A DNA stretch of 64,000 nucleotides from DASUPK01 sp963736685 (GTDB lineage: Bacteria > Actinomycetota > Thermoleophilia > Solirubrobacterales > 70-9). Both the position numbers and the translations under genes were made by a program. Under the pieces are notes generated by a model, which searched no databases, had not been told where the DNA came from, and was given only the letters and a program-made list of their open reading frames with translations. The stretch covers positions 124,001 through 188,000 of the forward strand of contig CAVTPZ010000037.1 in NCBI GenBank assembly GCA_963736685.1, read 5' to 3'. Of the stretch, positions 50,578 through 59,369 are shown in pieces. The first letter of the stretch is position 1. Every line of letters begins with the position of its first letter.

Positions 50578-52245
50578 ATGGTGGGCGAGGAAATCCTGGG
50601 CAGGTTCCGAATCGAGGAGCGGATCGGAAGCGGCGGCTTCGGCACCGTCTACCGCGCCTGGGACGAACGCCTGCAGCGCCCGGTCGCCGTCAAGGTGATC
50701 GACCGCGAGCACGGCGCGCCTAGGGTGACTCGTGAGGCACAGGCGGTCGCCCGGCTTGCCCATCGCAATATCGCCACCCTGTATGAGCTCGCCAGCGACG
50801 GCGAGCGATCCTTCCTCGTCTCGGAGCTGATTGAAGGAGAGACCCTGCGGGCCCTCGGCCGGCGGGGGGAGTTGACCGACAGGCTGGTCGCGCGGGTGGG
50901 GGCGGATTCCGCGGCGGCTCTGATGCACGCACACCGCGCCGGGGTGGTGCATCGCGACGTGAAGCCGGAGAACATCCTGCTCGGGGCCGGAGAGGAGGCG
51001 AAGCTCGTCGACTTCGGCATCGCCCGGATCGCCGGGGAGCACAGCCTGACCGCCACCGGCGCCGTGCTGGGAACGCTGGCATACATGGCGCCCGAGCAGG
51101 CAGACGGGCTGCGACCCGGGCCCTCGGCCGACGTCTACTCCCTCGCACTCACGCTGTACGAGTGTTTCTGTGGCGAGCATCCGCTCGTCCGTGAGAGCCC
51201 GGCGGCCACCGCCCGAGCGATCGGGCAGCCAATCGCGCCCCTCTCTGCGGTCCGCCCGGAGCTGCCCGAGGCGATGACCGACGCGATCGATGCGGCCCTC
51301 GATCCCGATCCGGAGCTGCGCCCGCTGGCCTCCGAGCTGGAGGCCTCCCTCGCCGCGCACGTCAACGAGCTCGACGGCGCGCCCCTCCCGGCTGTGGAGG
51401 GGCTGGAGGCGTTCGACGAGGACAACGTGCCGCTCCGGCGGCGGTTGCCCGGTTTCGCCCGGTTTCTTCCCGGAGCCGGCGTGGCGGCTCTCGGCCTGGC
51501 GGCCCTGATCGGCACCGGCGCCCCGGCCCCGATCGCGCTCGCGGCACTGGTCCCCGGGGTGCTGGCGCTCGGCAGACCGCGGCCGGCGTACGCGCTGCAG
51601 CTCATGCTCGTCGTGCTCTGGGCCCTGATCGGCGCCGGCGAGCCGGGAGTGGCGGCCCTGATCGCTGTCCTCGGCGCGCCACTGCTGCTGCCGGCGATCG
51701 ACCCCGATGCGATTGCCCTGCCTGGCGCTGCACCCATCCTCGGGCTGATCGGCCTCGGACCGGTCTATCCGGCGCTCGCCGGCCTGACCAGGGGAGCCGC
51801 GGGAAGGGCGCTGCTCGGCGGCATCGGCTACCTCTGGATCGCGGCATGGGAGGAGCTCGCGCACAAGACGATGCTGCTGGGGCCCGTGGCCGACCCGCCC
51901 GCGCACTGGAAGGGATCGGCGAGCACGGCGGTCTCGGACGTCCTGATGCCGCTGATCGACGGCTCCGTGCTCGCGGCCGCTGGGATCTTCGCTGCCGCGG
52001 CGCTCGTCCTGCCCGTGCTCGTTCGCGGACGCACGCCCCTGGTTGACGCCCTCGGAGCACTGATCTGGGCGGCCGGGCTGATCACCACGCTGAAGCTTGT
52101 CGCTGGGAGTACGAGTCCGCCCGGCCTTCTCTTCGGGGCTCTCCTGGCGGCCGCGATTGCCGCCGTGCTCGCCAGGAGAATGAGGCCGCCGACGCATTAC
52201 AGGAGCGGCTCTCTCGATGAACCGCGGTCCGATGCGCTTGCGTAG
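50578..52245 (+). CDS. Ser/Thr protein kinase with polytopic C-terminal membrane domain
   Basis: 555 residues. Kinase residues about 1-260: GSGGFGTVYRA (P-loop), VAVKVI (Lys), VVHRDVKPENILL (HRD), LVDFGIARI (DFG), GTLAYMAPEQ (APE). Instead of an extracellular sensor the C-terminus has about eight to ten hydrophobic helices (from GFARFLPGAGVAALGLAALIG) with little outside. It could sense membrane state or a lipid ligand. The ATG is 2 nt after GGAGGAG; GTG 50581 is equally possible. It heads the plus-strand signalling/cell-wall cluster. Confidence 0.9.
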   Translation: MVGEEILGRFRIEERIGSGGFGTVYRAWDERLQRPVAVKVIDREHGAPRVTREAQAVARLAHRNIATLYELASDGERSFLVSELIEGETLRALGRRGELTDRLVARVGADSAAALMHAHRAGVVHRDVKPENILLGAGEEAKLVDFGIARIAGEHSLTATGAVLGTLAYMAPEQADGLRPGPSADVYSLALTLYECFCGEHPLVRESPAATARAIGQPIAPLSAVRPELPEAMTDAIDAALDPDPELRPLASELEASLAAHVNELDGAPLPAVEGLEAFDEDNVPLRRRLPGFARFLPGAGVAALGLAALIGTGAPAPIALAALVPGVLALGRPRPAYALQLMLVVLWALIGAGEPGVAALIAVLGAPLLLPAIDPDAIALPGAAPILGLIGLGPVYPALAGLTRGAAGRALLGGIGYLWIAAWEELAHKTMLLGPVADPPAHWKGSASTAVSDVLMPLIDGSVLAAAGIFAAAALVLPVLVRGRTPLVDALGALIWAAGLITTLKLVAGSTSPPGLLFGALLAAAIAAVLARRMRPPTHYRSGSLDEPRSDALA

Positions 52246-52309
52246 CTGCACGCACTAGCATTTCGCCCCCCGGTCTGCCGGCCATCCCACCGACCTCAGG
52301 AGTTCTGTC

Positions 52310-53077
52310 ATCAGCGTTCTGCGCAACCTTGAAGCTCGCATCGAGGGCCTCGTCGAGGGGGTGTTCAGCCGTGCCTTCAGCTCCGGCGTGCAACCGGTGG
52401 AGATCGCGCGCAAGCTCGCCAAGGAGATGGACGCCCACAAGACGGCGTCGGTCCAACGCGTCTACGTGCCCAACGAGTACACCGTCTGGCTCTGCCCGGA
52501 CGACTACGAGCGCTTCAAGGACTACGAGTCATCCCTCGCCCAGGAGCTGAGCGGGCACCTGCTCGAGCACGCGCGCCATCACGACTACGACCTGCTCACC
52601 CGTCCGGTGGTCAACCTCGACCAGGACGAGCGGCTCCGCCTCGGGGAGTTCGGAATTCAGACCCGTCTCGTCCGCCCGCCGCAGCGGCAGGGCGCCGACC
52701 CCGAGCAAGGGGAGCACGGCCACACGATGGTCTACTCGGCGACGCAGGCGGAGAAGGCGAAGTCCAAGAGGCGCCCGGACGCCGCGTACTCCGAGACCCG
52801 GGCGATCATCACCGTCGACGATCGCCGCTACGTCCTCGACGGCCCCTCGGCGACCCTGGGCCGGTCCAAGGAGGCGGACTGCATCATCGATGACCCCAAC
52901 ATCTCCCGGAAGCACGCCGAGCTGCGCCGCTCGAGCGTCGGGGATTGGCAGATCGTCGATCTCAACTCCACCAACGGGGTCAAGGTCAACGGACGCCGCG
53001 TCGCCAACGCCCGCCTGTCGCCGGGCGACGAGATCACCCTAGGGACCAAGGTCTTCGGTTTCGACATCGAGCAGTGA
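52310..53077 (+). CDS. fhaA: FhaA: DUF3662 + FHA domain protein
   Basis: 255 residues with this start. The N-terminal FhaA domain (LRNLEARIEGLVEGVFSRAFSSGVQPVEIARKLAKEMD, YVPNEYTVWLCPDDYERF) is followed by a Gln/Glu linker and a C-terminal FHA domain (YVLDGPSATLGRSKEADCIIDDPNISRKHAELR, LNSTNGVKVNG). In mycobacteria it binds kinases and MviN. The conserved SVLRNLEARIEG helix precedes the first GTG (52361) by 17 codons and has no ATG, GTG or TTG; ATC at 52310 lies 7 nt after AGGAG and is taken as the start. Confidence 0.9.
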   Translation: MSVLRNLEARIEGLVEGVFSRAFSSGVQPVEIARKLAKEMDAHKTASVQRVYVPNEYTVWLCPDDYERFKDYESSLAQELSGHLLEHARHHDYDLLTRPVVNLDQDERLRLGEFGIQTRLVRPPQRQGADPEQGEHGHTMVYSATQAEKAKSKRRPDAAYSETRAIITVDDRRYVLDGPSATLGRSKEADCIIDDPNISRKHAELRRSSVGDWQIVDLNSTNGVKVNGRRVANARLSPGDEITLGTKVFGFDIEQ

Positions 53078-53538
53078 ACGACCTCGAGCCGCTAGCCGTG
53101 GCGCTCAAGTTCGGCTTCCTGGCCGTCCTTTACCTGTTCCTGCTCTGGGTCACCCGGATGGCGCTGCGCGACCTGCGCGGCACCGCCTCGCCCGGATTCG
53201 AGACCGGCTACCACGAGGTGATGGGCGCGGAGGAGCCGGCGACGGATGCCTTCCTCGTGGTGCAGGAGGGCGGCGGCCTCAACAAGGGTGATCACTTCGA
53301 CCTCTTCGGCGGCGTATCCCTGGGACGCTCGGCGGACGCCGATATCCGGCTCGACGACCGCTACGCGTCCGGCTTCCACGCGCGGGTCTTCAATCGCGGC
53401 GGCGGTTACTTCGTCGAGGACCTGAACTCGACGAACGGCACGCTTCTCAACTCCCAGGAGCTGCATGGCGAGGCCGAGCTCCGGCCGGGTGACGCCATTC
53501 GGATCGGGGACACTGAGTTCCGCTTCGAGGTCTCCTGA
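53074..53538 (+). CDS. fhaB: FhaB: membrane-anchored FHA domain protein
   Basis: 154 residues: an N-terminal membrane helix (FGFLAVLYLFLLWVTRMAL), a short linker, then an FHA domain (LFGGVSLGRSADADIRLDDRYASGFHARVF, LNSTNGTLLNSQE). It recognises phosphothreonine, linking kinases to cell-wall machinery. The GTG overlaps the fhaA stop as GTGA, and its own stop overlaps the phosphatase ATG as TGATG. Confidence 0.92.
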   Translation: MNDLEPLAVALKFGFLAVLYLFLLWVTRMALRDLRGTASPGFETGYHEVMGAEEPATDAFLVVQEGGGLNKGDHFDLFGGVSLGRSADADIRLDDRYASGFHARVFNRGGGYFVEDLNSTNGTLLNSQELHGEAELRPGDAIRIGDTEFRFEVS

Positions 53539-54776
53539 TGCTGACCGTCGCCGAGGAAGCCCACAAGACAGACACCGGTCGCCAGCGTCACGCGAACGAG
53601 GACTCCTATTTCGCGCGCCCGCCGCTCTTCGCAGTCGCGGACGGGATGGGCGGCGCCCAGGCCGGCGAGGTGGCCTCGCGAATCGCCGCCGGGGCCTTCG
53701 AGCGCCGCGGCCAGGTGAAGGCGGACGAGCCGGCCGAGGGACAGCTGGAGGAGATCGCTCAGGCGGCGAACCGGGAGATCCATCGCCGCGCTCAGGAGGA
53801 CTCATCCCGCGCCGGCATGGGCACGACCCTCACCGCAGCGTTGCTCCGTGACGACGAGGTCTCGCTCGGCCACGTCGGCGACAGCCGCGCCTATGTGCTG
53901 CGCGACGGGCAGCTCAAGCGCCTCACCAAGGACCACTCCCTGGTCGAGGAGCTTCGCCGCCAGGGCCGTCTCACCGAGGAGGAGGCCGAGGAGCACCCGC
54001 AGCGCTCGATCATCACCCGCGCCCTCGGGCCCGAGCCCACCGTGAACGTGGACACGATGACCTTCCCGGCGAAGGACGGCGACGTCTTCCTGCTCTGCAG
54101 CGACGGACTGACGACGATGGTCTCCGACGACGAGATCCGCCGGATCCTGGTCGAGTCGCGAACCCTGCGCAGCGCGGTCAAGGAGCTCGTCGACGCCGCC
54201 AACCGCGGAGGAGGCAGGGACAACATCACCGCCGTCGCCTTTCGGGTCGCAGACGCCGACGCCAAGGAGGGGGAGGAGAGCGCGACGCTGATCTCCCGCA
54301 CCGCCGAGCAGGCGGGCCTCACCGGCGAGCGGATGCGCGCCGCGACCGACCGGATGCGAGGCCGCGGCCCGATGCCGGCGCCGCGCCGGCGCCGCCGGTT
54401 CCTGGGCTGGGCCGTGGCGATCCTCGCGGCGATCTTGGTGTTCGGCGGCGGTTTCCTCTTCGCCCGCTCGGTCTACTTCCTCGGCACCGACGATCAGGGC
54501 AATGTGGCCCTCTATCGCGGGCTGCCCTACAGCCTTCCGCTCGGGGTCAGCCTCTACTCCAAGCAGTACTCGATCCCGGTCCAGGAGGGGACGCTCTCGG
54601 AGGACCGCCAGCGGGCCGTCACCGGTCACCGGCTGCGAGGCAAAGACGACGCAACCGGTCTGGTCGAGGACATCAAGGCCAGGCCGACCGAGGGGCTGCC
54701 GCCGCAACCGGCGCCGCCACCCAAGAAGAAGTCAGGGGCCAACAACTCGAACGGCCAGCAGGCCAAGAAGAGTTGA
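53538..54776 (+). CDS. pstP: PP2C-family Ser/Thr protein phosphatase with membrane anchor
   Basis: 412 residues. Catalytic PP2C domain (to about 240) with metal ligands in RQRHANEDSYF, VADGMGGAQAGE, GHVGDSRAYVL, CSDGLTTMVSD, and GGGRDNITAVAF. A juxtamembrane linker, one helix (RFLGWAVAILAAILVFGGGFLFA) and a short extracellular part follow. It reverses the kinases. Also carries a Gln/Pro/Lys-rich tail. Overlaps fhaB and the FtsW/RodA gene. Confidence 0.93.
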   Translation: MLTVAEEAHKTDTGRQRHANEDSYFARPPLFAVADGMGGAQAGEVASRIAAGAFERRGQVKADEPAEGQLEEIAQAANREIHRRAQEDSSRAGMGTTLTAALLRDDEVSLGHVGDSRAYVLRDGQLKRLTKDHSLVEELRRQGRLTEEEAEEHPQRSIITRALGPEPTVNVDTMTFPAKDGDVFLLCSDGLTTMVSDDEIRRILVESRTLRSAVKELVDAANRGGGRDNITAVAFRVADADAKEGEESATLISRTAEQAGLTGERMRAATDRMRGRGPMPAPRRRRRFLGWAVAILAAILVFGGGFLFARSVYFLGTDDQGNVALYRGLPYSLPLGVSLYSKQYSIPVQEGTLSEDRQRAVTGHRLRGKDDATGLVEDIKARPTEGLPPQPAPPPKKKSGANNSNGQQAKKS

Positions 54777-56098
54777 GCGCCCGCACTCGCGAGCTCTTTG
54801 CCCTGATCCCGGTCGCCCTGCTGGTCACGGCCGGATTCACGGCCGTGCTGATCACCAAGTCCGATCAGCTCAACGCGAGCGTCTTCTACGGGGCGTACTT
54901 CCTCGCTGTCTGCGTCGCGACCCACTTCGTGATCAGGGTCAGGCTGCCCGATGCCGACCCCTTCCTCTTCCCGCTGGTGGCCCTGCTGGCGGCGTTCGGG
55001 CTGGTGATGCTCTACCGACTCGACCAGGGTCTCGCGCGAGACCAGGCCAACTGGTTCGTCCTCGGCCTCGTCCTCTTCTCGGCGACCATCATCTTCCTGC
55101 GCGACTACGAGGCCCTGGAGCGCTACCGCTACCTGATCGCGCTTGCCGGGATCATCCTGCTGATCCTGCCGCGGTTCCTCGGGCATGCCGTGAACGACGC
55201 CTATCTCGCGGTGAACCTCGGTCCGGTCACCTTCCAGCCCACCGAGCTGGCCAAGATCTGCATCGTCGTCTTCCTCGCCAGCTACCTGAACGAGCGCCGG
55301 GAGGTGTTGGTGGTCGGCGCGCGGCGGTTCATGGGATTGGTGCTGCCGCCCCTCAAGCACCTGGGGCCGCTGCTCGTCGTCTGGGGCGCCGCGATGGTGC
55401 TCCTGGTCTTCATCCGCGACCTGGGGAGCTCGGTGATGTTCTTCGGAGCGTTCCTGGCGCTGATCTACGTGGCGACGGGGCGGCTCTCGTTCGTGATCAT
55501 CGGCCTCGGCATGTTCGTCCTGGGCGCCTGGTTCTTCGCCCACACGGCCGCCCACATCCAGCAGCGATTCGACATCTGGCTCGACCCCTTCCACGACTCG
55601 AGCGGCAGCGGCTACCAGCTCTCGCAGTCGATCTTCGCCCAGGCCGACGGCGGGCTCTTCGGCCGCGGACTGGGGGATTCGCTCGTCCAGTTACCCGCCT
55701 GTCACGGCAATTTCCCGGACCGGTGCGCGATTCTGCCGGCGCCCCACACCGACTTCATCTATGCCGTGATCGTCGATGAGCTCGGGCTGTTCGGCGGTGC
55801 AGCCGTCGTCCTGATCTACGCGCTGATCGCCGAGCGCGGATTCAAGACGGCGATCCTGGCCGAGGACGGGTTCTCGAAGCTGCTGGCGACCGGTCTCACG
55901 ACGATCTTCGCCCTGCAGGCGTTCGTGATCATCGGCGGCGTGACGAGGGTGATCCCGCTGACGGGTGTGACCCTCCCGTTCATCAGCTACGGGGGCAGCT
56001 CGATAGTCGCCAACTTCATCCTCCTGGCCCTGCTGCTGATGGTCTCCGACAAATCCCGCCGGCGCGTGCGGCTGCAGAACGAGAGGCCGCAGCAGTGA
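54773..56098 (+). CDS. FtsW/RodA/SpoVE family peptidoglycan glycosyltransferase
   Basis: 441 residues with about ten membrane helices. SEDS signatures: TFQPTELAKICIVVFLASYL, LGSSVMFFGAFLALIYVATGR, YQLSQSIFAQADGGLFGRGLGDS, and the catalytic Asp in HTDFIYAVIVDELG, then GVTLPFISYGGSSIVANF. It polymerises lipid II together with the adjacent PBP. RodA rather than FtsW is favoured by its location with PbpA/PknB, as in mycobacteria. TTG start overlapping the phosphatase stop (TTGA). Confidence 0.94.
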   Translation: MSARTRELFALIPVALLVTAGFTAVLITKSDQLNASVFYGAYFLAVCVATHFVIRVRLPDADPFLFPLVALLAAFGLVMLYRLDQGLARDQANWFVLGLVLFSATIIFLRDYEALERYRYLIALAGIILLILPRFLGHAVNDAYLAVNLGPVTFQPTELAKICIVVFLASYLNERREVLVVGARRFMGLVLPPLKHLGPLLVVWGAAMVLLVFIRDLGSSVMFFGAFLALIYVATGRLSFVIIGLGMFVLGAWFFAHTAAHIQQRFDIWLDPFHDSSGSGYQLSQSIFAQADGGLFGRGLGDSLVQLPACHGNFPDRCAILPAPHTDFIYAVIVDELGLFGGAAVVLIYALIAERGFKTAILAEDGFSKLLATGLTTIFALQAFVIIGGVTRVIPLTGVTLPFISYGGSSIVANFILLALLLMVSDKSRRRVRLQNERPQQ

Positions 56099-57528
56099 AC
56101 CGGCAGATCGTCAAGCTCTTCGGCCTGATCCTGCTCCTCTACGCCCTGCTCTTCGGGTTCACGTCGTATTGGTCGGTGTTCGACTCGAGCTCTCTGAAGG
56201 CGAACACGGCGAACCGCAGGCCTCTGCTCGAGGAGCAGAGGATCAAGCGCGGCGACATCGTCGCCGACGACGGGACGGTGATCGCGCATTCGCGGCCGGT
56301 CGGCAAGGGCAACAACAAGATCTACGTCCGCCACTACCCCCTCGGCTCGCTGTTCGGCAACCCGATTGGCTACAGCTTCGTCGACCGGGGCAGGGTCGGC
56401 TTCGAGCTCTCGCACAACGACGAGCTGGTGGGCAACAAGACGGAGTTCCTCTCCGTGCTGGACGAGCTCCAGGGCCACGCCCAGGAGGGCGACACGGTCC
56501 AGTCCGCGCTCGACCCGGCCGCGCAGAGGGCCGCGGTGGACGGTCTTGCCGGGCGTCGTGGATCGGTGGTGGCGATGGACCCGACCACCGGGGAGGTCAA
56601 GGCGATGGTGAGCATCCCCGAGTACAACCCGAACCAGGTCGAGAGCTCGAGCGCCTTCAGGCGGCTCAACACCCAGACCAGCGCACCGCTGCTCAACCGC
56701 GCGACGCAGGGCGGTTATCCGCCCGGCTCGACCATGAAGGTGGTGACGGCGACGGCCGCCCTCGACAGCGGCGACCTGACGCCCAACTCGACCTTCAGCG
56801 GGAGCTCGCCGATCGCGATCGAGGGTGTTCCGCTTGCGAACTCCGGCGGTGAGCAGTTCGGGACGATCGACATGACCACCGCGCTGACCAACTCCGTCAA
56901 CACCTGGTGGGCGCAGGCGGGGGAGAAGATCGGCAAGGACACGATGTTCAAGTACATGGACCGCTTCGGCTTCAATGCGAAGCCCCGCCTTGACTACCCG
57001 GGGTTCCAGCTCTTCGCCAGTGGCGTCTATGACGGCAACAAGCTGCTCGGGCCGAGTGACGCGATCGACATCGGCCGTGTCGCAATCGGCCAGGAGCGAC
57101 TGCGGGTGACGCCGCTGCAGATGGCCGAGGTCGCCTCAGCCGTCGCCAACAAGGGCGAGCTGATGGAGCCGCGGCTCTGGTCTAAGGTGATCGACCCGGA
57201 CGGCCGGGAGACGAAGATGACCCCGGCGCACCAGAGCACGGTGATGAGCGAGGACACCGCCTCCGAGCTCAACGACATGATGCAGAGCGTGGTCAACGAG
57301 GGAACCGGGACGGCTGCGGCGGTCTCGGGCATCGATGTGGCGGGCAAGACCGGCACGGCGGAGATCTCGCCGGGGGTCAATGACGCGTGGTTCATCGGGT
57401 TCGCCCCGGCCAACGACCCCAAGATCGCGATCTCCTGCATCGTCGAGCACACCAGCGGCTTCGGTGGGCCGACCTGCGGCCCGATCTTCAAGGCGGTCGC
57501 CGAGAGCCTGCTCGGGAGCGGTGCCTGA
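56095..57528 (+). CDS. pbpA: Penicillin-binding protein, class B transpeptidase (PbpA type)
   Basis: 477 residues. N-terminal membrane helix (LFGLILLLYALLFGFTSYW), a short pedestal (QRIKRGDIVADDGTVIAHS) and the transpeptidase domain with SxxK in PPGSTMKVV, SxN in NSVNTWW and KTG in VAGKTGTAE. It cross-links peptidoglycan with the SEDS partner. No PASTA domains are in this protein; they are on the next gene. Starts ATGA after the RodA gene. Confidence 0.94.
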   Translation: MNRQIVKLFGLILLLYALLFGFTSYWSVFDSSSLKANTANRRPLLEEQRIKRGDIVADDGTVIAHSRPVGKGNNKIYVRHYPLGSLFGNPIGYSFVDRGRVGFELSHNDELVGNKTEFLSVLDELQGHAQEGDTVQSALDPAAQRAAVDGLAGRRGSVVAMDPTTGEVKAMVSIPEYNPNQVESSSAFRRLNTQTSAPLLNRATQGGYPPGSTMKVVTATAALDSGDLTPNSTFSGSSPIAIEGVPLANSGGEQFGTIDMTTALTNSVNTWWAQAGEKIGKDTMFKYMDRFGFNAKPRLDYPGFQLFASGVYDGNKLLGPSDAIDIGRVAIGQERLRVTPLQMAEVASAVANKGELMEPRLWSKVIDPDGRETKMTPAHQSTVMSEDTASELNDMMQSVVNEGTGTAAAVSGIDVAGKTGTAEISPGVNDAWFIGFAPANDPKIAISCIVEHTSGFGGPTCGPIFKAVAESLLGSGA

Positions 57529-59369
57529 TGGCGAATGCGGAGAAGGGAACGATGGTGGACGAGCGCTACCGCCTCGACCGGAAGATCGGGACGGGCGGGA
57601 TGGCCGACGTCTGGCTCGCCGAGGACACCGAGCTCGACCGCGACGTCGCGATCAAGATCCTGCACGACCGCTTCGCGCAGGACAGCGAGTTCGTGCAGCG
57701 CTTCCAGCGGGAGGCGCAGTCGGCTGCCGGCCTTCAGCACCCCAACGTCGTCGGCGTCTTCGACCGCGGTGAGTTCCGTGACAGCTACTTCATCGCCATG
57801 GAGTACGTGGACGGGCCGTCGCTCAAGGATCTGATCAAGGGCGGGATGGGGACAAAGGATGCGATCGACTTCACCCGCCAGATCCTCAACGCCGCGCGCT
57901 TCGCCCACCGCAAGGGGATCATCCACCGAGACCTGAAGCCCCAGAACGTCCTGATCGACGATGAGGGCCGCGCCCGGGTCGCCGACTTCGGGATTGCACG
58001 CGGCGGCGAGAACTCCGACATCACGGCGACCGGTTCGGTTATGGGGACGGCGCAGTACCTCTCGCCCGAGCAGGCGCAGGGCAAGCCGACCACACCCAGC
58101 TCCGACATCTACTCAATCGGCGTGATCCTCTACGAGGCACTTACCGGTCGCGTGCCCTTCGAGGGGGACAGCGCGGTCGCCGTCGCCCTCAAGCAGGTTT
58201 CCGAGACTCCCAGGCGCCCGAGCGCGATCAATCCGAACATCCCGCCGGCGCTCGACGCCGTGGTGATGCGGGCCCTCGCCAAGGATCCCGAGGCCCGCTT
58301 CAAGGACGCGGACGCGTTCCTGAAGGCCCTCGACGCCGCCGAGAAGGCCCCCGACGCCCCGCGACCGCAGGACACGGCCGCCTACGCCGCGGTCTCGCCC
58401 GAGGGCGAGACCGACCTCTCCGACGACGAGGAGGAGTACGAGGACTACGACCCGGACCGTCGTCGCCGCTGGCGCTGGGTGGTGGTCGCCCTGCTGGCCT
58501 GTGGCGTGGCCGCTCTGGTCGCCTACGCGCTGACCCGGTCCTCTGATGTCGGGATTCCGGACGTGATCGGCAAGAACTCGGACCAGGCCAGCCAGATCCT
58601 CGACAGTGCCGGCTTCAAGGTGGCGATCAAGGCGGTGCCGAGCGCCGCGCCGAGGGACCAGGTCGTGGAACAGGACCCGATCCCGACCGACCGTGGCGGC
58701 GGCAAGGTCGCGGAGGGCTCCACCGTCACGCTGAGCGTGAGCTCGGGCCCGGCGATTCGGGCGGTGCCCACGGTGATCGGCCTGAGCGAGGCGGACGCGA
58801 CGAAACGCCTGGAGCATGTGGGATTCAAGGTGAATGTGACGCAGCAGTACTCGAAGACGGTCCCGCGAGGCCAGGTCATCGGGACCTCTCCGGCTGCCGG
58901 CACTCAGCTCTCGACTCTCCAGCCCGTCACCCTGCTCGTCTCCCGGGGCGCGAACACCGTTCTCGTCCCCAACGTCGTCGGCCTCAACGATCAGCAGGCC
59001 CTCGCCACGCTCTCCAACGCCGGACTCTCCGGCACCGAGGTCCAGAAGGACTCCACCGAGCCCGCGGGCAAGGTGCTGAGCCAGAGCCCCGGAGCCGGCA
59101 AGCGCGTCGGCCGTGGGACGCAGGTCACGATCTTCGCCTCCACGGGCGCGATCACCGTCCCTGACGTCACCGGCCAGCTGCGCAAGGACGCCGTCAACAA
59201 CCTGAAGAAGGCCGGCTTCGTCCCGGCGGTCACCGAGCAGACGACAACCGACCCAAGCCAGGTCGGCGTCGTCATCTCGGAGTTCCCTCCCTCGGGGTCC
59301 CGTGGCCAGCGCGGCGACACGGTGACGATCGCCATCGGGATCTCACCACCGTCGGACGTCACGCCGTGA
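57528..59369 (+). CDS. pknB: Ser/Thr protein kinase PknB with four PASTA domains
   Basis: 613 residues. Kinase (about 10-275): GTGGMADVWLAED, VAIKIL, IIHRDLKPQNVLID, VADFGIARGG, GTAQYLSPEQAQGKPT. A membrane helix (RWRWVVVALLACGVAALVAYAL) leads to four extracellular PASTA repeats (each starting IPDVIG, VPTVIG, VPNVVG, VPDVTG), which bind muropeptide or lipid II. It regulates growth and division through FhaA, FhaB and wall enzymes. ATG overlaps the PBP stop as TGATG. Ends against the ddl gene as GTGA. Confidence 0.96.
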   Translation: MANAEKGTMVDERYRLDRKIGTGGMADVWLAEDTELDRDVAIKILHDRFAQDSEFVQRFQREAQSAAGLQHPNVVGVFDRGEFRDSYFIAMEYVDGPSLKDLIKGGMGTKDAIDFTRQILNAARFAHRKGIIHRDLKPQNVLIDDEGRARVADFGIARGGENSDITATGSVMGTAQYLSPEQAQGKPTTPSSDIYSIGVILYEALTGRVPFEGDSAVAVALKQVSETPRRPSAINPNIPPALDAVVMRALAKDPEARFKDADAFLKALDAAEKAPDAPRPQDTAAYAAVSPEGETDLSDDEEEYEDYDPDRRRRWRWVVVALLACGVAALVAYALTRSSDVGIPDVIGKNSDQASQILDSAGFKVAIKAVPSAAPRDQVVEQDPIPTDRGGGKVAEGSTVTLSVSSGPAIRAVPTVIGLSEADATKRLEHVGFKVNVTQQYSKTVPRGQVIGTSPAAGTQLSTLQPVTLLVSRGANTVLVPNVVGLNDQQALATLSNAGLSGTEVQKDSTEPAGKVLSQSPGAGKRVGRGTQVTIFASTGAITVPDVTGQLRKDAVNNLKKAGFVPAVTEQTTTDPSQVGVVISEFPPSGSRGQRGDTVTIAIGISPPSDVTP

